NCBI GenBank assembly: GCA_013150915.1
Contig: JAADJE010000022.1
Coordinates: forward strand, 1 to 64,000
Source of the DNA: Gammaproteobacteria bacterium
GTDB taxonomy: Bacteria > Pseudomonadota > Gammaproteobacteria > BMS3Bbin11
Direction: 5' to 3'
DNA length: 64,000 nt
The translations under genes were made by a program, and so were the position numbers. Shown piece after piece: positions 41,849 through 51,301 of this stretch (its first letter is position 1; each line of letters begins with the position of its first letter). Below the pieces are notes generated by a model. The model searched no databases, was not told the origin of the DNA, and was given only the letters and a program-made list of their open reading frames with translations.

Positions 41849-43150
41849 ATGAATAATCAGTACACAAAACGTCGCCAGGAAGTGATGCAGATGATGGGTG
41901 GTGGGGTCGCGATTATACCGACAGCCAGTGAACGGGTACGCAGTCGGGATGTACTGTATCCCTTTCGTGCATCCAGTGATTTTTACTACCTGACACATTT
42001 TAATGAGCCAGAAGCCGTTGCGGTACTGGTGCCAGGACGGGAACATGGCGAGTTTATTATGTTTTGCCGGGAAAGAGACCCAGAAAAAGAAACCTGGGAT
42101 GGTTATCGAGCTGGGTTGGAAGGTGTTTGTGAATATTATGGTGCGGATGATGCTTTTCCGATTACGGATATTGACGAGATCGTACCGGGATTGCTGGAGA
42201 ATCGTGAAAAAGTATTTTACAGCATGGGTGCCAACGATGAATTTGATTCACGCCTGATGACCTGGGTGAATGAGGTGCGCAGCAAGGCCCGTACCGGGAT
42301 ATCAGCACCGGCCGAGATACTTGATCTTGGCCATATCCTGCATGAAATGCGGCTGGTGAAGCGCTGTGAAGAAAAGGCCCTTATACAGAAGGCCTGCAAG
42401 ATATCATCACGTGCCCATAAGCAGGCGATGAAGGTGTGCAAACCCGGCATGAAAGAATACGAAATTGAAGCCGAGTTTCAGTATATCTTTCGCAAGAAGG
42501 GCAGTGAATTTCCGGCGTATCCCCCTATAGTGGCTACGGGCGAGAATACCTGTGTGCTGCATTACACAGAGAACAGGGCGGAGCTAAAAGACGGTGATAT
42601 GTTGTTGATCGATGCCGGTTGTGAAATCGATGGTTATGCCGCAGATATCTCACGCAGTTTTCCTGTCAACGGTAAATTTAGCACAGAGCAACGTGCACTG
42701 TATGAGGTGGTGCTGGCTGCGCAGCAGGCAGCTATGGATACCATCAAACCCGGCACGACCTGGGATGTGCCACATAATGCGGCGGTGCGTGTGATAACAG
42801 AGGGGCTAATTGAACATGGGTTGCTGCAGGGCGATGTGGATGAATTACTCGGTACTGAGGCCTACCAGCGTTTCTATATGCACAAAACTGGCCACTGGTT
42901 AGGGCTGGATGTGCATGATGTTGGGGACTATAAAGTCAATGATAGCTGGCGTGAGCTTGAATGCGGGATGATAATGACCGTTGAACCGGGCCTTTACATC
43001 ACTGCGGGTGCAGAGGACATTGATGAACGATGGTGGAATATTGGTATCCGAATAGAAGACGACGTCGCCATAACAAAGAATGGCTATGAGGTTTTGAGTA
43101 TTGATGCACCGAAACAGATTGATGATATAGAGCACATAATGAAAAGGTAA
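41849..43150 (+). CDS. pepP: Xaa-Pro aminopeptidase
   Basis: 'DVLYPFRASSDFYYLTHFNEPEAVAVLVPG', 'HKTGHWLGLDVHDVGDY', 'GMIMTVEPGLYI'; start taken at MNNQYTKRR. Confidence 0.94.
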   Translation: MNNQYTKRRQEVMQMMGGGVAIIPTASERVRSRDVLYPFRASSDFYYLTHFNEPEAVAVLVPGREHGEFIMFCRERDPEKETWDGYRAGLEGVCEYYGADDAFPITDIDEIVPGLLENREKVFYSMGANDEFDSRLMTWVNEVRSKARTGISAPAEILDLGHILHEMRLVKRCEEKALIQKACKISSRAHKQAMKVCKPGMKEYEIEAEFQYIFRKKGSEFPAYPPIVATGENTCVLHYTENRAELKDGDMLLIDAGCEIDGYAADISRSFPVNGKFSTEQRALYEVVLAAQQAAMDTIKPGTTWDVPHNAAVRVITEGLIEHGLLQGDVDELLGTEAYQRFYMHKTGHWLGLDVHDVGDYKVNDSWRELECGMIMTVEPGLYITAGAEDIDERWWNIGIRIEDDVAITKNGYEVLSIDAPKQIDDIEHIMKR

Positions 43151-43217
43151 AAGAAGAAAGAGGGGTTGCGATTTTGATTTTCCTTTCCTCTTTAAACTTT
43201 CCTCTTTTCTCTGCCTT
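43151..43217. repeat. Heptad-phased pyrimidine array CTTTCCT/CTTTAAA/CTTTCCT/CTTTTCT/CTGCCTT with purine-rich left arm
   Basis: Right array 43183-43217 in 7-nt phase; left aaagaagaaagagggg is purine-rich and partly reverse-complementary. Confidence 0.6.
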
Positions 43218-43233
43218 TAATGCGGAGCCGTTA

Positions 43234-44481
43234 ATGACAAAGAAACCCTATGACCTGATAATCGTCGGCGGAGGCATGGCCGGTGCCAGCCTGGCCTGTG
43301 CACTGGCGGATACGGGTATTCATATGGCTATCATCGAAGCCGTGCCCTGGCAGTCTGATCAACAGCCTAGCTATGATGTGCGGACTATTTCTCTTTCGCA
43401 TGGATCGCGTTTAATCTATGAAAGCATGGGCATCTGGCCGCAGATTGATAACGATGCAGTATGCCCGATTCATCGTATCCACGTGTCAGATCGTGGTTAC
43501 CCGGGTATCGTGCACCTTGACAGGAAGGATGCCGCTGTTGAGGCGCTGGGTTATGTGATCGAGAATCGGGCCCTAGGCGCGGCCTTGATGGCTCGGCTTG
43601 AGACACTGGAGCATGTCGATGTCCTCTGCCCGGCGATGGTCAGTGATGTTGATGTGGATGAAAATTTCGCAACACTTATCTGCACAATGGACAGTGAAGA
43701 CATTACGGTAGTGGGTAAGCTGGTTGTTATTGCTGATGGTGGGCGTTCGGGTCTGCGTGAGAAGCTGGGTTTTCAGTCCATGACAGATGACTACTGCCAG
43801 ACAGCTATCGTTTGCAATGTCACACCCGGAAAATCTCACCAGCATTGTGCCTATGAAAGGTTTACCCCGTCCGGTCCGCTTGCCATGCTGCCGATGAATG
43901 AAGACCACTGCTGGTGCGTCTGGGCAGTCAATCATGAAGATGTAGAAGGGCTTATTGCCCTGCCCGAAGACCAGTTTCTGGGACGTTTACAGCAGCAGTT
44001 TGGTGACCGTTTAGGGCGTCTCTCGCGGGCAGGCAAACGTTATACCTTTCCTTTGGCCAGAAGCCGTGTTGAAGCATACACAGGCAGGCGTGTGGTGCTG
44101 GTAGGTAATGCTGCACATACTGTTCACCCGGTTGCGGCGCAGGGTTTTAACCTGGGGCTCAGGGACGTGGCCTGGTTAGCGGAAGTGCTTGCGTTTGCCT
44201 GTGGCAGGCAACAGGATCCAGGGTCATCGGATATTCTTCAGCAGTATGAAAAGATACGCGATCGGGATACACAACAGGTGACAGGGTTTACACACGGCAT
44301 GATCAAGATTTTCACCAGTCGTTTAATGCCGGTGATTGCTGCCAGAAATCTTGGTCTCCTGGTCACGGACATGTTTCCAGAGCTGAAACAGGTTTTGCTG
44401 AAACGAACTATGGGTCTCGCAGGGCGCCAGTCCCGCCTGGCACGTGGCCTGGAATTAAGAGAGCTGCCCCCTAAACAATAA
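43234..44481 (+). CDS. ubiH: FAD-dependent ubiquinone biosynthesis hydroxylase (UbiH-like)
   Basis: 'DLIIVGGGMAGASLACALADTG' and 'VVLVGNAAHTVHPVAAQGFNLGLRDVAWLAEVL'. Confidence 0.9.
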   Translation: MTKKPYDLIIVGGGMAGASLACALADTGIHMAIIEAVPWQSDQQPSYDVRTISLSHGSRLIYESMGIWPQIDNDAVCPIHRIHVSDRGYPGIVHLDRKDAAVEALGYVIENRALGAALMARLETLEHVDVLCPAMVSDVDVDENFATLICTMDSEDITVVGKLVVIADGGRSGLREKLGFQSMTDDYCQTAIVCNVTPGKSHQHCAYERFTPSGPLAMLPMNEDHCWCVWAVNHEDVEGLIALPEDQFLGRLQQQFGDRLGRLSRAGKRYTFPLARSRVEAYTGRRVVLVGNAAHTVHPVAAQGFNLGLRDVAWLAEVLAFACGRQQDPGSSDILQQYEKIRDRDTQQVTGFTHGMIKIFTSRLMPVIAARNLGLLVTDMFPELKQVLLKRTMGLAGRQSRLARGLELRELPPKQ

Positions 44482-45653
44482 TGACAGATCAACAAACAGA
44501 TATCTTTATCCTTGGTGCCGGCATGGTCGGTTCAGCCGCCGCCCTGTCTTTTGCCCGCGAGGGTTTTACTGTTAGTCTGATTGAGGCCAATGAACTGCCA
44601 CAATGGTCTGAGTCAGAATATAATTTACGTGTCTGTGCTATCAGTGCAGCCTCTGAAAGATTACTGAAGAATCTCGGTGTCTGGCAGGAAATACTGGCCA
44701 GGCGGGTATCGCCGTATGAACATATGCACGTCTGGGATGGTCGTGTCAGTTTGGATTTCGATGCAGCGGATAGCGGTCAGGCATATCTTGGGCATATCGT
44801 CGAAAATAATCTTATTAATACCTGTTTGATAATGCAGTGCCAAAGCCAGTCAAACATCAGACTGCTGATGCCCAGTCGGTTATCCGCGATGACATGGGTG
44901 GATAATTGCGTTCAAATAAAGCTGGATAGTGGAGATGAGATCAGGAGCAGTCTGGTGATTGCTGCTGACGGGGGTAATTCACAGCTGCGCTGCTTATCGA
45001 GGATAAAGAGCGACCATCACGATTACCAGCAAACAGGAATTGTTGCCAGAGTCAGGACAGGCTTGTCACATCAGAATACAGCTTGGCAACACTTCCTTGT
45101 TGGCGGCCCCCTGGCCCTGTTACCTTTGTCAGACGGCAGTTGTTCGATCGTCTGGTCTGCAGACAGCATGCGTGCAAAAGAGCTGTTGTTGCTGGATGAT
45201 GCAGCGTTCTCTGAGCAGCTTGCCAATGCTTTTGAGCATCGGCTGGGGAGTATCGAAGTACTCAGCCCACGTGCAGGGTTCCCATTAGTACTGGCCAATG
45301 CCAGGAGATATGTCAAAGACCGTATTATACTGTTGGGTGATGCGGCACACAGAGTTCACCCACTGGCAGGTCAGGGGGTTAATCTTGGTTTTGGGGATGT
45401 CGCAGAACTCTCATCTACACTGCTTGAGTCGGTAGGTCATGGTCGAGATATTGCGGACCCTTTATATTTGAGAAGATATGCACGCCGCCGACGCGCAGAA
45501 GTAAGTTTAATGCTTGCGGGAATGGACGGTATACAGCGTATTTTCACCAGCCGCCGACGGCTTGTACAAAAGTCGCGCAGGTTCGCGATGAAAATGATTG
45601 ATCATGCCCCTCCGATAAAACGGTTCCTGGTTGATCGTGCATTGGGAAACTGA
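44481..45653 (+). CDS. FAD-dependent ubiquinone biosynthesis hydroxylase (UbiI/VisC-like)
   Basis: 'DIFILGAGMVGSAAALSFAREGFTVSLIE' and 'IILLGDAAHRVHPLAGQGVNLGFGDVAEL'. Confidence 0.88.
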   Translation: MTDQQTDIFILGAGMVGSAAALSFAREGFTVSLIEANELPQWSESEYNLRVCAISAASERLLKNLGVWQEILARRVSPYEHMHVWDGRVSLDFDAADSGQAYLGHIVENNLINTCLIMQCQSQSNIRLLMPSRLSAMTWVDNCVQIKLDSGDEIRSSLVIAADGGNSQLRCLSRIKSDHHDYQQTGIVARVRTGLSHQNTAWQHFLVGGPLALLPLSDGSCSIVWSADSMRAKELLLLDDAAFSEQLANAFEHRLGSIEVLSPRAGFPLVLANARRYVKDRIILLGDAAHRVHPLAGQGVNLGFGDVAELSSTLLESVGHGRDIADPLYLRRYARRRRAEVSLMLAGMDGIQRIFTSRRRLVQKSRRFAMKMIDHAPPIKRFLVDRALGN

Positions 45654-45862
45654 AGAAGAAAAATGCCATTATTTATTGAAATTATTAAAAAAACTTGTTG
45701 GATTGACGTGCTCGGCTAGAATAAATATGAAGAATGTAGTATCTATGGTTATATGTATGGGGGTGTAGGCAGTTTTTTCGCATCTGTACACGAATAATAA
45801 TAAATTAAATGGACAATTTTACTGGCCGTTGTTGGTGAAATAGTGTTTGGAGGAAGAATCAG

Positions 45863-46699
45863 ATGAACCAAGGAAAAAAAATTATTTATGCAGGTGTCTG
45901 TGGTCTGGGAATTGCCCTGGGTGCAATGTTTCAACCGGCTATAGCCACAGCAGCAACGTTGGATTTTGCCATACAACCAATACTCGATGAAAAAGAAACC
46001 AGAAAAGCCTTCCAGCCGCTGGCTGATTATCTTGCCAAGATTACAGGTGACAAGGTGGTCATCCACACTGCCCGCGATTTTCCTGAATACTGGGTAAAAC
46101 AGAAAAAGAATAATCCTTATGAAATCATGATGGATAATGCCTTCTTTACTGATTATCGAATAGAAAAAGAGAATTGGATTTCTCTGGCTAAAATACCGGG
46201 TCTGGTAAGTTATACCTTGATAGTCAGAGGAGATAACGCCGTGTTTGAGGCCGATGAACTGGTTGGCAAACGAATCGCATCATTAATGCCACCAGCACCC
46301 TCGGGTGTTTTCCTTGGTCAGATGTTCAGAAATCCGCTACGTCAACCTTTTATCGTACCAACAAATTCTGCTGACGAGTCATTACAAATGCTCATTTCCG
46401 GTGAGGTACTTGGAGCAATTATACCCACCCCACTGGTGAACAATGCGCTGCAGGATGGTGCAGATCTGGTGGTAGTAAAAACCAGTGTACAGATTCCCCA
46501 CGTCGCTATTTCTGTATCACCGAATATGCCCGAGGCTAAACGTGAAAAAATAAAGAAGGCCCTGCTTAAGGCAGACAAGACAAAAGATGGCAAGGCCATG
46601 TTAAAAAAACTGGGTTTCACAAATTTCGAAGCCGCTGACCCAAGTCTGTATTCGGGGTTGATGCAGTACCTTGTAGATTTCTCATTTGCCAGTGAGTAG
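45863..46699 (+). CDS. PhnD-like phosphate/phosphite/phosphonate substrate-binding protein (orphan)
   Basis: 'DFAIQPILDEKETRKAFQPLADYLAKITGDKVVIHTARDFPEYW'; paralogous to 26712..27608. Confidence 0.85.
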   Translation: MNQGKKIIYAGVCGLGIALGAMFQPAIATAATLDFAIQPILDEKETRKAFQPLADYLAKITGDKVVIHTARDFPEYWVKQKKNNPYEIMMDNAFFTDYRIEKENWISLAKIPGLVSYTLIVRGDNAVFEADELVGKRIASLMPPAPSGVFLGQMFRNPLRQPFIVPTNSADESLQMLISGEVLGAIIPTPLVNNALQDGADLVVVKTSVQIPHVAISVSPNMPEAKREKIKKALLKADKTKDGKAMLKKLGFTNFEAADPSLYSGLMQYLVDFSFASE

Positions 46700-46749
46700 T
46701 TACTCATCTGAATGTTGTTTAGTCGATATTCAGCTGATTAGCACCTGCT

Positions 46750-47997
46750 ATGGACCTGTTACAAATTACTGCTGTTCTAATTACCCTGACGGCAGTTTTT
46801 AGTTTCCTGAATCATGTCTATCTGAAGCTGCCTGCAACTATCGGTGTCATGGCAATATCCATGGCATTGTCATTAATGCTGCTGATACTTGGCAGCATGG
46901 GTTTTCCGCTACTGCTGGAGCATGAAAAAACACTGCTGGCCGGAATTGATTTCAGTGCCACGTTATTACATGGCATGCTCAGCTTCCTGTTATTTGCCGG
47001 CGCCCTGCATGTCGATCTGAATCGCCTATCGGAAATGAAGTGGATAGTCGCCTCACTGGCGACTATTGGTGTACTGCTTTCTACTCTGATTGTGGCATCA
47101 CTGGTCTGGTCAGTCGCATTGCTGCTGGATTTGCCATTAAGTTTTATTCATAGCCTGTTATTTGGTGCGCTGATTTCTCCTACTGATCCTGTCGCGGTTA
47201 TCAGTACCCTGAAAACATTGGGAGTCCCCGCTTCACTGGAAACAAAAATTGCCGGAGAGTCGTTGTTCAATGATGGTGTTGGTGTGGTCCTATTTCTGGT
47301 GATATTTAACATCGCCTACAGCAGTGAGCCCATGCAGGTCGCTGAGGTGGCCGAGTTATTCATAACTGAAACTTTCGGTGGAGCATTGTTTGGATTACTA
47401 GCGGGTTACATAACCTACCGCATGTTGCGGCGGGTTGACAATTATCAGGTTGAGATTATCCTTTCCCTCGCTCTGGTCATGGGTGGTTATGCCTTTGCAG
47501 AGGCCTGGCATCTTTCAGCCCCTATCGCTATCGTAGTGGCTGGATTGCTGATCGGTAATCATGGTCGCCAGTTCGCCATGTCCAAGACGACACGTGAACA
47601 CCTGGACACATTCTGGGAATTGGTTGATGAAATTCTTAATGCCGTGCTATTTGTATTGCTGGGTCTCGAAGTTCTACTGATTATTCCCCTGTCAGCAAAT
47701 GCATTCCTGCTCGCAATAATCGCTATACCGGTCGTCCTGTTGTCACGTTTAATCAGCGTCTCTATACCCGTCTCAATATTAAGATCAAAGTATCAGTTTT
47801 CACCCGGGGTCATCAGGATTCTCACCTGGGGTGGTTTGCGCGGGGGGATATCGGTTGCACTGGTATTGTCCTTGCCTGCTGATGAAGTACGCCTGTATCT
47901 TCTACCGATGACCTATGCAGTGGTCGTTTTTGCCATGCTGGTGCAGGGCCTGACGCTTGGGCGAGTGGTTAGAAAGCAATTAGCTCAGGTATCTTGA
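46750..47997 (+). CDS. Cation:proton antiporter (NhaP/CPA1 family)
   Basis: 'GALISPTDPVAVISTLKTLGVPASLETKIAGESLFNDGVGVVLF' and 'ILTWGGLRGGISVALVLSLP'. Confidence 0.93.
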   Translation: MDLLQITAVLITLTAVFSFLNHVYLKLPATIGVMAISMALSLMLLILGSMGFPLLLEHEKTLLAGIDFSATLLHGMLSFLLFAGALHVDLNRLSEMKWIVASLATIGVLLSTLIVASLVWSVALLLDLPLSFIHSLLFGALISPTDPVAVISTLKTLGVPASLETKIAGESLFNDGVGVVLFLVIFNIAYSSEPMQVAEVAELFITETFGGALFGLLAGYITYRMLRRVDNYQVEIILSLALVMGGYAFAEAWHLSAPIAIVVAGLLIGNHGRQFAMSKTTREHLDTFWELVDEILNAVLFVLLGLEVLLIIPLSANAFLLAIIAIPVVLLSRLISVSIPVSILRSKYQFSPGVIRILTWGGLRGGISVALVLSLPADEVRLYLLPMTYAVVVFAMLVQGLTLGRVVRKQLAQVS

Positions 47998-48072
47998 CAT
48001 CATTTTTCCCAGAATACGTGGAAATCATTGCTGGATTTTCGTATAGTTTGTTCCCCGACCAGGGTTTATTGA

Positions 48073-48250
48073 GGGAGAGACCGGCAACTGAGGCACCGCC
48101 TACAGTGTCGGCGCCGAAGGCGCAACCCGCCCGGAATCGCTCAGGCAAAAGGACCGCAATAAACCATCGGCTCTGGAGAGCTGTCTTCAGCATATTTCGC
48201 AGGAAGACACACCGAAGGGGGTAAATCTCTCAGGTGAACGGACAGATGGG
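48073..48250 (+). promoter_or_regulatory. Tandem glycine riboswitch
   Basis: Two aptamer-like modules upstream of gcvT: 'gggagagaccgg...gccgaaggcgcaa...tcaggcaaaaggaccg' and 'ctctggagagct...accgaagggggtaaatctctcaggtgaacggacag'. Confidence 0.93.
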
Positions 48251-48306
48251 CGAATGACAGACAGGTAAAACCTGCTGTCAGTATCCGTGCGACTCCAGGA
48301 GCTTTT

Positions 48307-49419
48307 ATGACAGCCAAACAAACACCGCTTTATCAACAGCATGTCGATGCAGGTGCAAAGATCGTCGATTTTTCTGGCTGGCAAATGCCTGTCCACTACG
48401 GTTCACAATTGGACGAACACCATGCCGTTCGTCAATCTGCCGGTGTGTTCGATGTCTCGCACATGAACATCGTTGATTTACACGGTACCGGTAGTAAAGC
48501 TTTTTTACAGCATTTACTCGCCAATGATGTTGACAGGCTGAAGAATCCGGGTAAGGCCCTTTATAGCTGTATGTTAATGGACGACGGGGGCATCATTGAT
48601 GATCTAATCGTATATTTCATGAATGAAAGCTGGTACCGAATGATCCTAAATGCCGGCAGGCATGACAAAGATATGAAATGGATCAACAGTTCACGGCATG
48701 ATTTCCAGAATGTAAGACTTAGCGAGAGACCTGATCTGGCTATGCTAGCAATACAGGGGCCGCAGGCGATTGAAAGATTTTCTTCCCTGTTATCAGATGA
48801 GGCGGCAGATCGAGTGGCAGAACTGGCCGTGTTTCAGGCCTGTGAAATAGATGAAGTATTCATCGCTCGTACTGGTTATACCGGCGAGGATGGGCTTGAA
48901 CTTATTCTGCCGGGTAATGACGCGGTTGATCTGTGGCAGCAGCTGATGATGGCTGATGTGAAGCCTGCAGGATTGGGTGCGCGTGATACCTTGCGGCTTG
49001 AAGCAGGAATGCTACTTTACGGTCTGGATATGGATGAAACTACTTCACCGCTGGTGTCGGGTCTGGGCTGGACCGTTGCCTGGCAGCCGGAATCAAGAGA
49101 CTTTATCGGGCGCAGGGCCTTGCAAGCTGTAAAGCGGGATAGCCATCTGCAACGGATGGTCGGTTTGCTACTGACAGGGCGAGGTGTGCTACGTTCTCAT
49201 CAGCAGGTGCAATTTGCTGACGGCAGCAGCGGTGAAATTACCAGCGGTAGCTATTCACCAACCCTGGCGAGATCGATAGCGTTGGCACGTGTACCGGCCA
49301 CAGTGAAAACTGGAGATAGCTGTAAAGTTGATATACGGGGCCGTCCGGTTTCTGCAATCGTTGTTAAATGCCCTTTTGTCCGTTATGGCAAACCATGTAT
49401 AGAAACCGAACAAAAATAG
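48307..49419 (+). CDS. gcvT: Glycine cleavage system aminomethyltransferase
   Basis: 'TPLYQQHVDAGAKIVDFSGWQMPVHYGSQLDEHHAVRQSAGVFDVSHM'. Confidence 0.96.
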   Translation: MTAKQTPLYQQHVDAGAKIVDFSGWQMPVHYGSQLDEHHAVRQSAGVFDVSHMNIVDLHGTGSKAFLQHLLANDVDRLKNPGKALYSCMLMDDGGIIDDLIVYFMNESWYRMILNAGRHDKDMKWINSSRHDFQNVRLSERPDLAMLAIQGPQAIERFSSLLSDEAADRVAELAVFQACEIDEVFIARTGYTGEDGLELILPGNDAVDLWQQLMMADVKPAGLGARDTLRLEAGMLLYGLDMDETTSPLVSGLGWTVAWQPESRDFIGRRALQAVKRDSHLQRMVGLLLTGRGVLRSHQQVQFADGSSGEITSGSYSPTLARSIALARVPATVKTGDSCKVDIRGRPVSAIVVKCPFVRYGKPCIETEQK

Positions 49420-49440
49420 TTTTTTTCAGGAGAACAGAAA

Positions 49441-49830
49441 ATGAGTAATGTTCCGCGGGAATTAAAATATACCAAGTCACATGAGTGGATTTTAGCCGGT
49501 GACGACGGCCTGGTGACGATTGGTATCACTGATTATGCGCAGGTGTTACTGGGTGATATGGTTTTTATTGAGCTGCCCGAGATAGATAAAAAGCTGGATG
49601 CAGGTGATGAATGCTCAGTCATCGAATCGGTGAAAGCTGCTTCAGATGTCTATGCCCCGGTTGCCGGTACGGTGATCGCGGTCAATGAAAAACTGGTCGA
49701 TGCTCCAGAATTGATAAATGAAGACCCTTACGGTGAGGGCTGGATGTTCCGTCTACAGATAGCGGATGTCAGTGAGCTGGATGGCCTGATGGATGCTGAT
49801 GCGTATGAAGCCATTGAAGCGGATGATTAG
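49441..49830 (+). CDS. gcvH: Glycine cleavage system H protein
   Basis: '[39 protein letters not shown]' and '[18 protein letters not shown]'. Confidence 0.97.
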   Translation: MSNVPRELKYTKSHEWILAGDDGLVTIGITDYAQVLLGDMVFIELPEIDKKLDAGDECSVIESVKAASDVYAPVAGTVIAVNEKLVDAPELINEDPYGEGWMFRLQIADVSELDGLMDADAYEAIEADD

Positions 49831-49863
49831 CTTGGAAGTTCCAAGTTCCAAGTTCCAAGATCT
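49831..49863. repeat. Heptad array AAGTTCC x3 with flanking cttgg/aagatct
   Basis: cttgg|aagttcc|aagttcc|aagttcc|aagatct, immediately after the gcvH stop. Confidence 0.85.
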
Positions 49864-49887
49864 GTGGCCTAAGATTATTTTTTGACT

Positions 49888-51276
49888 ATGCCTTTTATAC
49901 CTCATACCGAGAAAGAAACGCGTCAGATGCTTGAAGCCATTGGTGTCAGGCAGATCGATGAGTTATTTGATGAGATTCCTGATGAACTGATCAACGAGAA
50001 GCTAAATCATGTACCGTCTGCCATGGGCGAAGCGGCTATCCGACAGCTGTCAAAAAAACGTGCGGAAATTGATAACGCTTATGTAAACTTTATCGGTGCC
50101 GGAGCCTACGAGCATCATATTCCCGCTGCAGTATGGCAGCTTGCTACCCGTGGCGAATTTTATTCGGCCTATACGCCCTATCAGGCCGAGGCCTCTCAGG
50201 GTACGCTGCAACTGCTGTACGAATACCAGACCATGATGGCATCCTTGACCGCTATGGATGTCTCCAACGCCAGTCTTTATGAAGGTGCCAGTGCGCTGGC
50301 TGAAGCTGTACTGATGGCGGTGCGGACACGGTGTAAAAAGAGGCGTGTACTGATGCCTGAGACCGTTCACCCTCGCTATCGTGAGACAGCCCAAACTATT
50401 GTCAAAAATCAGGGCATAATCTTAAGTTCTGTTGCCTACTCCGCAGAAATCGGTTGCATAGACCTCAACAGACTAAAGGATGAACTAAGTGAAGATGTTG
50501 CCGCTATAGTGATTCCACAGCCAAACTATTTTGGCATACTGGAAGATGTCGATGGGCTGGTGGATTTGGCGCATGATAACGCTTGTCTGGTGATTGCTGT
50601 GGTCAATCCCCTGTCGCTGGCGGTACTGAAGGCCCCGGGTGACTGGGGTGAGACAGGGGCTGATATTGTTGTTGGTGAGGGACAGCCATTGGGTATTCCA
50701 CTGTCGTCCGGTGGCCCATATTTTGGCTTCATGTGCAGTAGCCAGAAGCTGGTCAGGCAGATGCCGGGGCGTTTAGTTGGGCGCACGGTCGATGTAGACG
50801 GCAAGCAGGGGTTCACCCTCACACTACAGGCCAGAGAGCAGCACATACGGCGCTCAAAGGCGACATCAAATATCTGTACTAACCAGGGTCTGATGGTAAC
50901 GGCAGCAACCCTGTACATGTCGCTGATGGGTCCCGCAGGGATGGAACAGGCGGCACAGGCTTCACATACCAACACGCGCAAGCTGATTGAAAAACTGACT
51001 TCGATTGATGGGGTAGAGGCTGAATTCAACAGTACTGTTTTCCATGAATGTGTTTTGCGTATTGATGCGCCGATGGATGATCTGCTACGAGCGATGACCG
51101 CGCAGGGTATTATTGCCGGTAAAGCGCTTGCCGCAGATTTCAATAATCTGCAGAACTGCCTCCTGGTTTGTGCGACAGAATTACGTACGGAAGAGGAGAT
51201 GGATGAGTATGCGCTGCACCTGGAACGTATCGTCAGTAAGCGTCGCCTCGATCCACCCTGTGCACGGAAGATGTGA
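49888..51276 (+). CDS. gcvPA: Glycine dehydrogenase (decarboxylating) subunit 1
   Basis: '[31 protein letters not shown]' and '[36 protein letters not shown]'. Confidence 0.96.
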   Translation: MPFIPHTEKETRQMLEAIGVRQIDELFDEIPDELINEKLNHVPSAMGEAAIRQLSKKRAEIDNAYVNFIGAGAYEHHIPAAVWQLATRGEFYSAYTPYQAEASQGTLQLLYEYQTMMASLTAMDVSNASLYEGASALAEAVLMAVRTRCKKRRVLMPETVHPRYRETAQTIVKNQGIILSSVAYSAEIGCIDLNRLKDELSEDVAAIVIPQPNYFGILEDVDGLVDLAHDNACLVIAVVNPLSLAVLKAPGDWGETGADIVVGEGQPLGIPLSSGGPYFGFMCSSQKLVRQMPGRLVGRTVDVDGKQGFTLTLQAREQHIRRSKATSNICTNQGLMVTAATLYMSLMGPAGMEQAAQASHTNTRKLIEKLTSIDGVEAEFNSTVFHECVLRIDAPMDDLLRAMTAQGIIAGKALAADFNNLQNCLLVCATELRTEEEMDEYALHLERIVSKRRLDPPCARKM

Positions 51277-51301
51277 CAGAAACAATTAAATAGAATTTGA
51301 T

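Noticed and set aside
50526-51143. 205-aa minus-strand ORF antisense to gcvPA
   Set aside because: Shadow ORF; the opposite strand encodes a highly recognisable protein.
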